Source of the DNA: Treponema sp.
GTDB lineage: Bacteria; Spirochaetota; Spirochaetia; Treponematales; Treponemataceae
Length of the DNA: 64,000 bases
Direction of reading: 5' to 3'
Assembly: GCA_017940005.1 (NCBI GenBank)
Contig: JAGAZO010000006.1
Location: 1-64,000 of the forward strand
Both the position numbers and the translations under genes were made by a program. Below, piece by piece: positions 53,502 to 63,031 of the stretch. Below the pieces are notes generated by a model. It searched no databases, had not been told where the DNA came from, and was given only the letters and a program-made list of their open reading frames with translations. Position 1 is the first letter of the stretch, and every line of letters starts with the position of its first letter.

Positions 53502-56500
53502 CTATCGTGCTTCTTTTTCAAAACCAGAAGCCGCTTTATCAATAAGTTCTTGATCGCGTTCTGTCAAGGCAATCTGCTTGCCCTTTGCATCATAAATAGT
53601 AAAGTCGAGCGCAAGTCCGCGCAACTCCTGCACGAGCACATTGAACGATTCGGGAATGCCCGCAGGCGAAGACGGGTCACCTTTTACGATTGACTCGTAA
53701 ATCTTCGAGCGACCGTTCATGTCGTCAGACTTGATTGTCATCATCTCCTGCAACGTGTTTGCAGCGCCATACGCTTCGAGCGCCCACACTTCCATTTCGC
53801 CAAGACGCTGCCCGCCAAACTGCGCTTTGCCGCCGAGCGGCTGTTGTGTGACAAGCGAGTACGGACCAGTCGAGCGCGCGTGCATTTTGTCGTCCACAAG
53901 GTGATGCAGCTTCATAAAGTAGATTACACCGACAAATATAGGATTGACAAACTGCACGCCAGTGCGCCCGTCACGGACAATCTGCTTGCAGTCACCAGAA
54001 AGTCCCGCCTCTTCCAATTTTTGAGCAATCATCTCTTGGCTCGGCGTCTGGAACGCGGGACATTCATAGAACTGGCGCAAATAGCGTCCTGCCATGCCAA
54101 GCTCGCTTTCCATAATTTGCCCGATGTTCATGCGCGACGGAACGCCAAGCGGATTCAAGCAAATGTCAAGCGGCGTGCCGTCTTCAAGGTATGGCATATC
54201 TTCAATTGGAAGGATGCGTGCCACAACGCCCTTGTTGCCGTGACGCCCTGCCATTTTATCGCCTTCGCACAATTTGCGCTTGTTCGCAATGAGCACTTTC
54301 ACCACTTCGTCAACGCCGGGATTAAGGTCGTCGCCTTCTGTGCGGCGCAACCGCTGCACGTCTATGACAACACCTTCAACGCCATGCGGTATGCGCAGAG
54401 AGGAGTCGCGCACTTCTTTTGCCTTTTCACCGAAAATCGAATTCAGCAGTTTGAATTCAGGCGTTGTCTCCGTCTCGCTCTTCGGCGTAACTTTGCCGAC
54501 GAGAATGTCGCCGCTGCGTACTTTTGCACCAATTCGTATAATACCTTCCGCATCGAGATTGTTGAGCGTTTTTTCTGCAGTATTCGGCACATCGCGCGTA
54601 ATTTTTTCAGGTCCGAGCTTCGTTTCCCGTATCTCGATTGAAAACTCTTTGATGTGAATTGACGTATACATGTCTTCACGCACAACACGTTGCGAAATGA
54701 GCACCGCATCTTCGTAGTTATATCCGTTCCACGGCACAAATCCTACAAGAATATTACGACCAAGCGACAACTCACCATTGAACGTTGCAGGTCCATCTGC
54801 CAAAACATCGCCAACTTTTACTTTTTCGCCAACAGAAACAGTCGGTCGTTGATGGTAACACGTGTCCTGATTTGTGCGCTGGTATTTGAGCAGTATGTAC
54901 TCGTCGAGCGGGTCTGATTTTTTTGCGCCATCAACTTTTATCTTGATGCAGTCGCTCGTAACCCACACAACTTCACCTGCATTTTTTGCTTTTATCAAAA
55001 CGCCCGAATCGTGTGCAGTCTTCTCTTCCATGCCAGTGCCTACAATCGGCGGTTCAGGAAAAAGAAGCGGAACAGCTTGACGTTGCATGTTGCACCCCAT
55101 GAGCGCGCGGTTTGCGTCATCGTGTTCGAGGAATGGAACAAGCGATGCGGACACAGAGATTACCTGACGCGGAGACACATCAATATACTGTACGTCTTTT
55201 GGTGAACGCTGCGTATAGTTGCCACGATTGCGGCATGAAATCATATCTGTCGGGAATGAGCCGTCCTTGCCAATGCCCTCTACAACTTGTCCAATGTAAT
55301 ATTTATCTTCATCTATTGCAGAAAGATAATCGACTTTTCCAGTAACCTTGCCGTTTTCCACTTTGCGGTAAGGCGCTTCAAGAAATCCGTAATCGTTTAT
55401 GCGCGTAAAAATTGCGAGCGACACGATAAGCCCGATATTCGGGCCTTCAGGCGTTTCAATAGGACACATGCGTCCATAATGCGAATAGTGCACGTCGCGT
55501 ACTTCAAAACCAGCGCGCTCACGTGAAAGGCCGCCGGGACCAAGCGCATTGAGACGGCGTTTGTGCGTCAGTTCTGCGAGCGGGTTCACCTGATCCATGA
55601 ATTGTGAAAGCTGCGATGAGCCGAAAAATTCTTTTATTGACGCAACAATCGGCTTTATCGAAATCAAGTCTTGCGGCTTGAGCGTCTCTGTCTCTTTTAG
55701 ACCCATGCGTTCTTTTGCAATGCGCTCCATGCGCGCAAACGCCGTTTTGAGCTGATTTGTCATAAGCTCGCCGACAGAACGAATGCGGCGATTGCCGAGG
55801 TGATCAATGTCGTCAATCTGCTCGTCGCCAATGTACACCTTGATGAGATACTTCATCGTCTGAATTACGTCTTCTTTAATAAGCGTAAAATCTTTTACGT
55901 CGTCTTTATAGTCAAATTTTTTATTGAGTTTGTAGCGGCCAACTCGTCCTAAATCATATCGTCGTTCTGAAAAAAACATAGACATCAAATCTTTTTCGGC
56001 AGCCTCAATCGTAATCGGTTCGCCTGGCATAAGGATTTGATACACCGCAGAAAGTGCGTCTTCTTTTGTCGGCTCCATGTCTACGGAGCCTTCTTTTACA
56101 TACCGCACTTCTTCGCGCTCAAAGCAGTTGATAATCATCTGCGAATTGAGCGAACTGTTCTTCTCATCTTTGTCGTTGAGATTTTTTCGCGCGTCAAATT
56201 TAATAACAGTAATTTTGCTGACATTGTTCGCAATCAAGTCGTCAATTTCGTGCGGATGCAACCGAAGCCCCGCGTTGAACAGACGCTTTTCTTCATTTGT
56301 CTCTGTATCGTGCAAAATGACTGCACTTGCAAGCACTTTATCAACAAGCTTTTCGCGCGACGATGCATCGCTTTTTACAGCAACTTCCTCTGTCTCGTAA
56401 AAACAGCGGATAATCTCTTCGCGCGTATTATAGCCGAGCGCACGCAAAAAAATTGTTCCCAGAATTTTTTTCTTGCGGTCAATCTTTGCAAAAATCAACT

Positions 56501-57053
56501 CTTTCTTTTGGTCGATTTCAAATTCAAGCCACGAACCGCGATACGGAATAATGCGGCTCGAATAGACGCCTTTGTCGTGCGAAAAAATGACGCCCGGCGA
56601 GCGATGAATCTGCGAAACGACAACACGCTCAGCTCCATTGATAATAAATGTACCACGGTCTGTCATGAGCGGAATGTCGCCCATGTATATGTCTTTTTGA
56701 AGGATTGTACCTGTCTGCAAAAACACAAGCCTGATAGCAGCTTTGAGCGGCACTGCATATGTCAATCCCTTTTGCTTGCATTCAAATTCTGAAAATTTGA
56801 TATTTTCAAAATCAAGCTGATACGAGTCGAATTCCAGCGACATATCGCTGTTCGGACTTTCGATAGGAAATGTGGAAGAAAACACTTCCTGTAATCCCTG
56901 CTCAGCCAGTTTTTCTTTGTTTTTGATTTTAGTTGCTTGAAGGAAACTTTCGTATGATGATGTCTGGATTGAAATTAAATCCGGCACATCCATAAAACTT
57001 CGTATATCTTGCCCGATATACTGACGATTGATGGTCTGCGTTTTTGCGAACAT
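53502..57053 (-). CDS. rpoB: DNA-directed RNA polymerase, beta subunit
   Basis: The 1183-residue beta subunit has all conserved regions, including the rifampicin cluster [18 protein letters not shown] with [35 protein letters not shown] and the C-terminal [17 protein letters not shown]. In the cluster, Asn (AAT, 55550-55548) stands where E. coli has Ser531; this residue is reported to give natural rifampicin resistance in treponemes. The gene follows rplL by 85 nt. Confidence 0.98.
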   Translation of the reverse strand: MFAKTQTINRQYIGQDIRSFMDVPDLISIQTSSYESFLQATKIKNKEKLAEQGLQEVFSSTFPIESPNSDMSLEFDSYQLDFENIKFSEFECKQKGLTYAVPLKAAIRLVFLQTGTILQKDIYMGDIPLMTDRGTFIINGAERVVVSQIHRSPGVIFSHDKGVYSSRIIPYRGSWLEFEIDQKKELIFAKIDRKKKILGTIFLRALGYNTREEIIRCFYETEEVAVKSDASSREKLVDKVLASAVILHDTETNEEKRLFNAGLRLHPHEIDDLIANNVSKITVIKFDARKNLNDKDEKNSSLNSQMIINCFEREEVRYVKEGSVDMEPTKEDALSAVYQILMPGEPITIEAAEKDLMSMFFSERRYDLGRVGRYKLNKKFDYKDDVKDFTLIKEDVIQTMKYLIKVYIGDEQIDDIDHLGNRRIRSVGELMTNQLKTAFARMERIAKERMGLKETETLKPQDLISIKPIVASIKEFFGSSQLSQFMDQVNPLAELTHKRRLNALGPGGLSRERAGFEVRDVHYSHYGRMCPIETPEGPNIGLIVSLAIFTRINDYGFLEAPYRKVENGKVTGKVDYLSAIDEDKYYIGQVVEGIGKDGSFPTDMISCRNRGNYTQRSPKDVQYIDVSPRQVISVSASLVPFLEHDDANRALMGCNMQRQAVPLLFPEPPIVGTGMEEKTAHDSGVLIKAKNAGEVVWVTSDCIKIKVDGAKKSDPLDEYILLKYQRTNQDTCYHQRPTVSVGEKVKVGDVLADGPATFNGELSLGRNILVGFVPWNGYNYEDAVLISQRVVREDMYTSIHIKEFSIEIRETKLGPEKITRDVPNTAEKTLNNLDAEGIIRIGAKVRSGDILVGKVTPKSETETTPEFKLLNSIFGEKAKEVRDSSLRIPHGVEGVVIDVQRLRRTEGDDLNPGVDEVVKVLIANKRKLCEGDKMAGRHGNKGVVARILPIEDMPYLEDGTPLDICLNPLGVPSRMNIGQIMESELGMAGRYLRQFYECPAFQTPSQEMIAQKLEEAGLSGDCKQIVRDGRTGVQFVNPIFVGVIYFMKLHHLVDDKMHARSTGPYSLVTQQPLGGKAQFGGQRLGEMEVWALEAYGAANTLQEMMTIKSDDMNGRSKIYESIVKGDPSSPAGIPESFNVLVQELRGLALDFTIYDAKGKQIALTERDQELIDKAASGFEKEAR

Positions 57054-57138
57054 GCAATACCCTCTAGAATGTGTTCAGGGCTTTCCTGCTACAAGCGGAA
57101 ACTCCGCTCAGCACAGGAAAACCCGATTGTGATTTTAG

Positions 57139-57519
57139 TTATTTCTTTGTGGCGGTGCCGCCTGCTTCAGCAAGCTGCGCAATGATTTTGTCTGCATCTG
57201 CTTTGCTTACGCCTTCTTTGACAACTTTCGGCGCGCCTTCGACAAGCGTCTTTGCTTCACCCAAACCAAGTCCTGTAATTTCGCGGATAGCTTTAATAAC
57301 GGGAATCTTCTTTGACGGGTCGATTTTTTCAAGTGTAATGGTGAAGTCATCTTGCTCTTCGTCAGCAGCCGCTCCTGCACCAGGTGCTGCCGCAACTGCA
57401 ACAGGAGCTGCAGCAGTAACGCCAAACTTTTCTTCCATTGCCTTGACTAAATCAGCCGCCTGCTGAACTGTCATGTTTGCGATTGCCTCAAGAATCTCAT
57501 CATTTGTGAGTGCTGCCAT
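57139..57519 (-). CDS. rplL: 50S ribosomal protein L7/L12
   Basis: L7/L12 forms the ribosomal stalk that recruits GTPase factors. The 126 residues have the N-terminal dimer domain ([22 protein letters not shown]), an Ala-rich hinge and the C-terminal factor-binding domain ([33 protein letters not shown]). I chose ATG 57519 with AGGAGA before it; an upstream in-frame start would add 22 unsupported residues. Confidence 0.98.
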   Translation of the reverse strand: MAALTNDEILEAIANMTVQQAADLVKAMEEKFGVTAAAPVAVAAAPGAGAAADEEQDDFTITLEKIDPSKKIPVIKAIREITGLGLGEAKTLVEGAPKVVKEGVSKADADKIIAQLAEAGGTATKK

Positions 57520-57679
57520 ATTATCTTCTCCTAAATATAGTGATTTCCATTCCATACGGTATGGAATGTCCCGCGTCATTTCCATACGGAAACCGTCGGG
57601 AAAATACGCGGACAGTCAGCAGCAATGAAGCCTGACCGCGCAAATTTTCAGCCTGCTCCGCAGACTAGAACTTCTCGTA
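57520..57679 (-). promoter_or_regulatory. Structured rplJ-rplL intergenic region
   Basis: Between rplJ and rplL lie 160 nt with hairpin-forming sequence: ATTCCATAC/GTATGGAAT (57550-57568 region), repeated TTTCCATACGG, and GCGGTCAG/CTGACTGTCCGC-type pairs. Such a region can set different levels of L10 and L12 through processing or attenuation. Function is inferred from position only. Confidence 0.4.
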
Positions 57680-58393
57680 TTATGACGCGCTCGGCGCATC
57701 AGCTGCACTTGGCGGCGTACTTTCTGCACTTGAAGCGTCTGCATCAGCCTTTGGTGCTTCTGCTGTCGACGCTGTTTCAGCAGGTTTTGTCTCCGCAACA
57801 GGAGTGCTTTCTGCCTGTTGCGCTACCGAAGTAGCTGCCGTTTCAGCAAGCGCGTCCGCAGGTTTTGCCTCCGCACTCGGAGCATCGCCTTCCGCAGCTT
57901 TTTTGTCTACATAAGCTTGCAATGTAGCCGCCAATTGACGTGCAGGTCCGTTGATTGCAGACATAAGCATTGCAATGAGTGTCTTTTTGCCAGGAATCTT
58001 CGAAAACGCCTCAATTTGCGCAGCATCATAAAGCTCTTTGTCAACAAATGCACCTTTTACATTGAGCGTCGGAGCATCTTTCTTAAACTCGAACATAACT
58101 TTTGCAACTTCGTTCGAATCTTCCTTTACCATTGCTACAACAGTAGGCCCTTTGAGGTAATCGGCAATATTATCAATTTTCATATCCTCAAAAGCGATAC
58201 GTGCGAAGTTATTTTTTACAACTTTGAGCAATGCGCTTTGGTCGCGAAGCTTTTTGCGAAGATTTGTAATTTGTTCGACTGTCATGCCACGATAATCGGC
58301 AAAAATGAAATCATTGTATTCGGAAAATATTTTTTTTGCTTCTTCAATCGCAGCCGTTTTTGCAGGCTGAAGTTTTTTTGCTCTAACTGCCAT
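57680..58393 (-). CDS. rplJ: 50S ribosomal protein L10 with Ala/Ser/Glu/Pro-rich extension
   Basis: L10 anchors L12 to 23S rRNA. Residues 1-170 show the normal L10 fold (AAIEEAKKIFSEYNDFIFADYRG; LKVVKNNFARIAFEDM; INGPARQLAATLQAYVDKKA). The protein then continues for about 65 residues of low-complexity sequence rich in Ala, Ser, Glu, Pro and Thr (AEGDAPSAEAKPADALAE...). L10 normally ends after the L12-binding helix, so this tail is unusual. I chose ATG 58393 (MAVRAKKLQPAK); it is one nucleotide after the rplA stop. Confidence 0.95.
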   Translation of the reverse strand: MAVRAKKLQPAKTAAIEEAKKIFSEYNDFIFADYRGMTVEQITNLRKKLRDQSALLKVVKNNFARIAFEDMKIDNIADYLKGPTVVAMVKEDSNEVAKVMFEFKKDAPTLNVKGAFVDKELYDAAQIEAFSKIPGKKTLIAMLMSAINGPARQLAATLQAYVDKKAAEGDAPSAEAKPADALAETAATSVAQQAESTPVAETKPAETASTAEAPKADADASSAESTPPSAADAPSAS

Positions 58394-58394
58394 G

Positions 58395-59075
58395 TTATTC
58401 TCCTTCTTTAAAGTCAACCCAAACGCCTGGTCCCATAGTCGAGCTCACAGAGACAGAAACGATAAAACTTGCCTTTGCATCTGAAGGTTTACGTCGCTGT
58501 ATTTCGGACAAAAGGATTTTTATATTCTCGGCAACTTTTTCAGGATCCATTGAAACTTTTCCAACCGCAATGTGAATGACGCCGCCTTTATCTGCACGAA
58601 ATTCAGTGCGCCCTTTCTTAAGCTCATTGATTGCCTGAACAATGTCGTTGGTGACCGTTCCCGTCTTTGGATTTGGCATAAGCCCTCTGCGGCCGAGCAC
58701 CATACCCAAGCGACCAACATCTTTCATCATATCAGGAGTTGCAACTGCAATGTCAAAATCGAGCCATCCACCTTTTACCTTATCGATATACTCAGTGGCA
58801 CCAGCATATGTTGCACCCGCGTCAAGCGCTTCTTTAGCACGCTCATCTTTGCAAAACACGAGCACTTTCTTTTCCGCAGTAAATTGATTCGGAAACACAA
58901 GTGTGTCGCGCACTGTTGCGCTCTTGCTGAGTTTGAGCGATACATGCGCCTCGACTGTTTCATCGAAAGCTGCATATTTCATATCTTGCACCATCTTGCA
59001 TGCATCGAGCGTTGCGTACTTTTTAGTAAGGTCATACTTTTCCGCAGCATTAAGATATTTTTTTCCTCGTTTCAT
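58395..59075 (-). CDS. rplA: 50S ribosomal protein L1
   Basis: L1 forms the mobile stalk near the E site and can repress its own operon. The 226 residues have KKYLNAAEKYDLTKKYATLD, FDETVEAHVSLKLSKSATVR, GLMPNPKTGTVTNDI and SVSVSSTMGPGVWVD. It follows rplK by 12 nt. The gene order rplK-rplA-rplJ-rplL is the normal one. Confidence 0.98.
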   Translation of the reverse strand: MKRGKKYLNAAEKYDLTKKYATLDACKMVQDMKYAAFDETVEAHVSLKLSKSATVRDTLVFPNQFTAEKKVLVFCKDERAKEALDAGATYAGATEYIDKVKGGWLDFDIAVATPDMMKDVGRLGMVLGRRGLMPNPKTGTVTNDIVQAINELKKGRTEFRADKGGVIHIAVGKVSMDPEKVAENIKILLSEIQRRKPSDAKASFIVSVSVSSTMGPGVWVDFKEGE

Positions 59076-59087
59076 AGTTACTGCCCC

Positions 59088-59519
59088 TTACTTTTCTACA
59101 TCTACGCCCATACTGCGCGCAGTACCGGCAATAATTTTTTTTGCTGCTTCAAGGTCATTTGCATTGATATCAGGCATTTTTGTCTTTGCAATTTCCTCAA
59201 GATCCTGTTTAGGGAGCGTTCCCACTTTGTCACGTAAGGGATTTCCCGACCCCTTTTCAATTTTGAGCGCCTTTTTAATAAGAACAGCTGCAGGAGGCGT
59301 CTTCAAAACAAATGTGTACGATTTGTCCTGATAAACAGTGAGAACAACAGGAATTATCAACCCCTTTTCCATCTTTTTGGTTTTGTCGTTGAATTCCTGA
59401 ACAAACTTCGGCGCGCTTACTCCGTGCGGACCAAGCGCTGGACCAATTGGCGGTGCAGGAGTTGCAGCACCCGCAGGACACTGCAACTTAATGACCGCTG
59501 TTACTTTTTTTGTAGCCAT
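59088..59519 (-). CDS. rplK: 50S ribosomal protein L11
   Basis: L11 binds the GTPase-associated region of 23S rRNA. The 143 residues contain [54 protein letters not shown] and the C-terminal [24 protein letters not shown] precedes the ATG. A structured 143-nt gap separates it from nusG. Confidence 0.98.
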   Translation of the reverse strand: MATKKVTAVIKLQCPAGAATPAPPIGPALGPHGVSAPKFVQEFNDKTKKMEKGLIIPVVLTVYQDKSYTFVLKTPPAAVLIKKALKIEKGSGNPLRDKVGTLPKQDLEEIAKTKMPDINANDLEAAKKIIAGTARSMGVDVEK

Positions 59520-59568
59520 AATGACTCCTTATATTGGTGTGGAACAGCCATACGAGCATATTCCTAGC

Positions 59569-59599
59569 GAAGCGTGTTCATCCAACGGATCGACGCTTC
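59569..59599 (-). promoter_or_regulatory. Hairpin in the nusG-rplK gap
   Basis: GAAGCGT (59569-59575) pairs with ACGCTTC (59593-59599), enclosing ATCC/GGAT (59580-59583 and 59587-59590). It lies 50 nt before rplK, where L1-binding control elements are found in other bacteria. The role is inference. Confidence 0.35.
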
Positions 59600-59662
59600 T
59601 CCCAAAACAAGTGCAGCAGTGAATCATGCACAACACGAACCACTGTGCCTAATTTTCAAACA

Positions 59663-60220
59663 CTATATTTTTTCAACTTGCGAAAGACTCACTTCTACTG
59701 GAGTTGCTCTGCCAAAAATCTGCACTACAACGCGCAAACGTTCTTTTTCTACATTTACTTCGTCAACAGTACCACTGAACGTAGCAAACGGGCCGTCTAC
59801 AATCTTTACTTGATCGCCAACAGAAAATGTTTGCCTTACGCGTACAGGCTTTTCCCCTTTGATTGCACCTGCTTTCTGCAAAAGATTTTTTGCTTCATCA
59901 GCAGAAATTGGACGCGGCCTGTCGCTTGGATTAGTGCCGACAAATCCGGTAACACCTTGAATGCTTTTTAACGCAGTACACGTTTTTTTCCATTCGAGCT
60001 CGGGCAAGTCCATTTCTATCATGAGGTAGCCAGGTAAAAACTTGTTTTTTCGTACGCGCTGTTTGCCGTCTTTCACTTCGATAAGCTCTTCTACAGGAAC
60101 ACGCACATCAGTTACAACAGAGGGATCAATCTCTTTTGATTCAAGACGAAGCCGTATTGTGCGTTCAATCTTTTGCTCGTAGCCAGTGTATGTGTGCAGA
60201 ATATACCAATTCTTTGCCAT
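59663..60220 (-). CDS. nusG: Transcription termination/antitermination protein NusG
   Basis: NusG joins RNA polymerase with Rho and the ribosome. The 185-residue sequence has the NGN domain (WYILHTYTGYEQKIERTI; FLPGYLMIEMDL; VTGFVG) and the C-terminal KOW domain (FSVGDQVKIVDGPFATFSGTVDEVN). It starts 4 nt after secE, forming one unit. Confidence 0.97.
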   Translation of the reverse strand: MAKNWYILHTYTGYEQKIERTIRLRLESKEIDPSVVTDVRVPVEELIEVKDGKQRVRKNKFLPGYLMIEMDLPELEWKKTCTALKSIQGVTGFVGTNPSDRPRPISADEAKNLLQKAGAIKGEKPVRVRQTFSVGDQVKIVDGPFATFSGTVDEVNVEKERLRVVVQIFGRATPVEVSLSQVEKI

Positions 60221-60224
60221 TTAT

Positions 60225-60407
60225 TTATCTCATAATTGCGCGGAACGCTTCTGTAAAGCCCCAGTCAAGCAAGCCAAGCACAACAGCTATCAAAAAAGTG
60301 GAAACAACCACAGCAATAACAGAAGAGACAACATCATCACGTGACGGCCACACAACTTTTTTCAGTTCCGAACCGCTCTCACGAAAAAACTGTACAACCT
60401 TGGACAT
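60225..60407 (-). CDS. secE: Preprotein translocase subunit SecE
   Basis: SecE holds the SecY channel together. The 60-residue form has one C-terminal membrane helix (VVSSVIAVVVSTFLIAVVLGLLDWGF) after the amphipathic ESGSELKKVVWPSRDD segment, which is the family signature. It is cotranscribed with nusG and lies just after tRNA-Trp. Confidence 0.95.
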   Translation of the reverse strand: MSKVVQFFRESGSELKKVVWPSRDDVVSSVIAVVVSTFLIAVVLGLLDWGFTEAFRAIMR

Positions 60408-60428
60408 AATACCCCCGCAATAAAAAAG

Positions 60429-60501
60429 CAGGCCAGGCAGGATTCGAACCCACGACAGGCGGTTTTGGAGACCGCTGCTCTACCAGCTGAACTACTGGCC
60501 T
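60429..60501 (-). tRNA. tRNA-Trp (CCA anticodon)
   Basis: The 73-nt minus-strand cloverleaf starts AGGCCAG and ends CTGGCCTG. The anticodon loop CTCCAAA carries CCA. The T loop GGTTCGAATCC is standard, and the acceptor stem pairs perfectly. It lies between rpmG and secE, as is common in bacteria. The 3' CCA is not encoded. Confidence 0.97.
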
Positions 60502-60507
60502 ATATAA

Positions 60508-60684
60508 TTATTTTACTTTTGTTTCTTTATGAAGCGTATGTTTACGATCAAACGGACAATATTTGCTTAGCTCAAGCTTGCCTTGCATATTTTTACGATT
60601 TTTCGTAGTAGTGTAATTTTTTCGTTTGCACTCAGTACATTGGAGCGCAATAATTTCAACAGCACCTTTTTTCTTGCTTGACAT
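60508..60684 (-). CDS. rpmG: 50S ribosomal protein L33
   Basis: This 58-residue large-subunit protein is too short for most gene callers. It starts [20 protein letters not shown] and continues [17 protein letters not shown] and [17 protein letters not shown]. The first zinc pair CTEC is present; the second is reduced to one Cys in YCPFD, a form found in many bacteria. GGAG 10-13 nt before the ATG (60684) supports the start. It opens the operon after tRNA-Thr. Confidence 0.95.
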   Translation of the reverse strand: MSSKKKGAVEIIALQCTECKRKNYTTTKNRKNMQGKLELSKYCPFDRKHTLHKETKVK

Positions 60685-60731
60685 ATGCTATATCTCCTAA
60701 ATTCAGTTACCACACTGTACAACAAAATGCG

Positions 60732-60804
60732 AGCCCCCGTGCAGAATCGAACTGCAGACCTCAACCTTACCATGGTTGCGCTCTACCGACTGAGCTACAA
60801 GGGC
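60732..60804 (-). tRNA. tRNA-Thr (GGT anticodon)
   Basis: The 73-nt minus-strand cloverleaf starts GCCCTTG and ends CGGGGGC plus T. The anticodon stem CAACC/GGTTG flanks ATGGTAA, giving GGT. The T loop GTTCGATTC is standard. Two G-T pairs lie in the acceptor stem. It is the first gene of the rpmG-secE-nusG unit. Confidence 0.96.
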
Positions 60805-60857
60805 AACACCGACGCGTTTTGTGAGTATACAAAAAAATATACAACTATGTCAAGAGC

Positions 60858-61062
60858 GAGCAAATCCGAACTGGTGTAGGATTTGCGAGCGTGTAAATAG
60901 TAAAAATCGCACGAGCGATTTTTACGCGCATTGAGCAAATCCGAACTGGTGTCACCCGCAGCGAGCGCGCAGCGCGAAGCTTCATGCGGGATTTGCGAGC
61001 GTGTAAATAGCAAAAATCGCACGAGCGATTTTTACGCGCATTGAGCAAATCCGAACTGGTGT
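60858..61062. repeat. Tandem palindromic repeat units
   Basis: The unit is 74 bp: copy 1 at 60879-60952 and copy 2 at 60989-61062 differ at one base. Inside each unit GGATTTGC pairs with GCAAATCC at the far end, and (G)TAAAAATCGC pairs with GCGATTTTTA around ACGA, so it folds as a long hairpin. The 20-bp end piece GAGCAAATCCGAACTGGTGT occurs three times (60858-60877, 60933-60952, 61043-61062). It resembles REP/BIME elements. Confidence 0.85.
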
Positions 61063-61142
61063 TTTCACAATGAGTTGTGGGTGAAATCTAGCAACAATCA
61101 TGTGCGTATTGGGCAAAATCATCCCAAAATATACACGCACTT

Positions 61143-61565
61143 TTAGTTGTTATATTTTGCGTACGTAATGCCGTTAAACACAAATGTATTGTTAGAAATT
61201 GTGCCGTTTTCTATATCTGACGAATTTGATGAAAGCCATTCCCCATTCAATGCGTTCAGTGTTGATGTCACGGTGAGCGTAATAGTACCGTTTACCTCTG
61301 CGCTGCCAGTATATGTACCGTGCTCCATCAAAATTTCGCCCGATTTGCCGCCTGTTTTTCCGTAGGCGCCACGAGTAAATGTATTGTTGCTGTAGAAGCG
61401 GTAGAATGTGTATCCCGAAGTATCGCCAGCTGACATGCCGTAGCGATATTCTGCAACAAGCCTGTCAGTTTTTGCTGTTGACTTGCATGAAACAATCATA
61501 CACACTGAAACACACACAACAAAAGCAACAGCAGCTTTCATCATATTTTTTATACTAGATTTCAT
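61143..61565 (-). CDS. Small lipoprotein of unknown function
   Basis: This 140-residue protein has a lipoprotein signal ending CMIVSC. The mature part is beta-rich with many Gly, Ser, Thr and Asn residues (GDTSGYTFYRFYSNNTFTRG; GTYTGSAEVNGTITLTV; TISNNTFVFNGITYAKY), like lipocalin-type treponemal lipoproteins. I recognise no named family. I chose ATG 61565 with AGGGG before it. A TTGACG-N17-TACAAT promoter lies at 61642-61614. Confidence 0.65.
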   Translation of the reverse strand: MKSSIKNMMKAAVAFVVCVSVCMIVSCKSTAKTDRLVAEYRYGMSAGDTSGYTFYRFYSNNTFTRGAYGKTGGKSGEILMEHGTYTGSAEVNGTITLTVTSTLNALNGEWLSSNSSDIENGTISNNTFVFNGITYAKYNN

Positions 61566-61927
61566 ACGCACCCCTAACAAAGTTCAAAACTATGCTGCGA
61601 ACAGCTGTTATAGATTGTATTGTACAATGAGTAATTCGTCAAGGCAAAAAAAAGATGGGCGCTATATTGCACAGGAAAACTTATTACAGTTTCCTGCTAT
61701 ACTTCATTGTTAGAAATAGCATCCAATGCAAAATGCGCAGCTGCAACACATATGCAAAAGTTTGTAGAATCGATTGCTATATCTTGTATTATAGCAGCAG
61801 CGCCACTATATTTTATAGTATTAAAAACATAAAATTATAGAAAACTCCTGCCCCGACAGCGAGATAGAATTTTTCAGACCTGAAGCTGCACCTATCAATA
61901 GCATTTTTTTTATTTATATGCTAGTAT
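61566..61927. other. Non-coding region with lipoprotein promoter
   Basis: On the minus strand TTGACG (61642-61637), a 17-nt spacer and TACAAT (61619-61614) serve the lipoprotein. TGCTATA and TATAGCA near 61771-61793 form a small inverted repeat. No gene is recognisable. The plus-strand -10 TATGCT (61917-61922) lies 5 nt before the cysE start. Confidence 0.5.
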
Positions 61928-62932
61928 ATGCGCTGCATGAATATAGACACATTGATTGACGGCATACTTGCTTCATACGACACATATGGCGGTGTAAACG
62001 GAACAGAATCAGAAAATTTTCCAAATCGAGAAAATGTTGTCTCCGTGCTGCACAACATACAGAGCCTCATCTTTCCAGGCTTCAGAGTAGCGGAAAATAT
62101 CAATCCGCAGAATATTCGTTTTATAACAGGTACACGTGTCAACACAATCATCGCATTGCTCACGCAAGAGATTCAAAAAGCGCTCATGTATACTGCCATG
62201 AATGAACGCTCCCCGACGCAGAGCGTTCGAGGTATCGTTCGCTCTCATACGGTATCGCAGTCAAGTACATCCCCTTATTTCGACGCACGCATCGAGGAAT
62301 GCGCCCTCCACACGCATCAAAAAGGATGCGTCGACAACATCGCCGATTCGCATTGTTTTAAACTCGCAGAAGATACTGCCGTTGCGCTCATCGAAGTGAT
62401 TCCTGAAATCCGCAGAAAAATTCAGCTCGACGCAACAGCGATTTTGCACAATGACCCAGCAGTAAAAAGCATTGAAGAAGTGATCCTTTCATACCCCGGA
62501 CTTGAAGCGATTCTTGTGTACCGCATTGCGCATTTTTTATACAGCAACGGCATACCAGTCATCCCGCGTATTATGAGTGAACATGTACACGGCAAAACAG
62601 GTATAGACATTCATCCGGGGGCAACTATAGGCGAATCGTTTTTTATCGACCACGGTACAGGAATCGTTATCGGGGAAACATGTATTATCGGAAATAACGT
62701 AAAATTGTATCAAGGTGTAACGCTCGGTGCGCTCAGCGTAAAAAAAGAACTCATGAATAAAAAACGTCATCCCACTATTGAAGATGACGTAACGATTTAT
62801 GCAAACGCCACGATACTTGGCGGTAACACGGTCATCGGACACGGCAGTACGATCGGTGGCAATACATGGATTACCACTTCCGTACTACCAGAAAGTGCTA
62901 TTAATATAAAAAATAGCGTCTACGAACAATAA
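61928..62932 (+). CDS. cysE: Serine O-acetyltransferase
   Basis: CysE makes O-acetylserine from serine and acetyl-CoA for cysteine synthesis. The C-terminal left-handed beta helix has IDIHPGATIGESFFIDHGTGIVIGE, VKLYQGVTLGALSV and RHPTIEDDVTIYANATILGG; the catalytic His is in FIDHGTG. The N-terminal 190 residues form a helical domain, longer than in E. coli CysE, as in the SAT of several anaerobes. The ATG at 61928 has a TATGCT box 5 nt upstream and no ribosome site; an in-frame ATG at 61937 is possible. Confidence 0.92.
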   Translation: MRCMNIDTLIDGILASYDTYGGVNGTESENFPNRENVVSVLHNIQSLIFPGFRVAENINPQNIRFITGTRVNTIIALLTQEIQKALMYTAMNERSPTQSVRGIVRSHTVSQSSTSPYFDARIEECALHTHQKGCVDNIADSHCFKLAEDTAVALIEVIPEIRRKIQLDATAILHNDPAVKSIEEVILSYPGLEAILVYRIAHFLYSNGIPVIPRIMSEHVHGKTGIDIHPGATIGESFFIDHGTGIVIGETCIIGNNVKLYQGVTLGALSVKKELMNKKRHPTIEDDVTIYANATILGGNTVIGHGSTIGGNTWITTSVLPESAINIKNSVYEQ

Positions 62933-62950
62933 CATTATCCGTAGACGCTA
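62914..62950 (+). terminator. Hairpin at the end of cysE
   Basis: TAGCGTCTACG (62914-62924) pairs with CGTAGACGCTA (62940-62950), and the cysE stop codon lies in the loop. It has no T tract, so termination is plausible but not certain. Confidence 0.5.
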
Positions 62951-63031
62951 CCGTCCAACATAATTGGACATCGGAGAGAGTTTATCAGCTTATTTACAAG
63001 CTTGCCTTGAATATACTATAATTTTGATAAA

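Noticed and set aside
53844-54641. 265-residue plus-strand frame opposite rpoB
   Set aside because: It lies wholly antisense to rpoB, has no ribosome site and is rich in His, Phe and Cys as expected of an antisense shadow.
56037-56792. 251-residue plus-strand frame opposite rpoB
   Set aside because: Shadow of rpoB with no family match and biased residues.
60858-61062. Possible CRISPR array
   Set aside because: There are only two full units, they are long palindromes, the spacing is single, and no cas gene is near.
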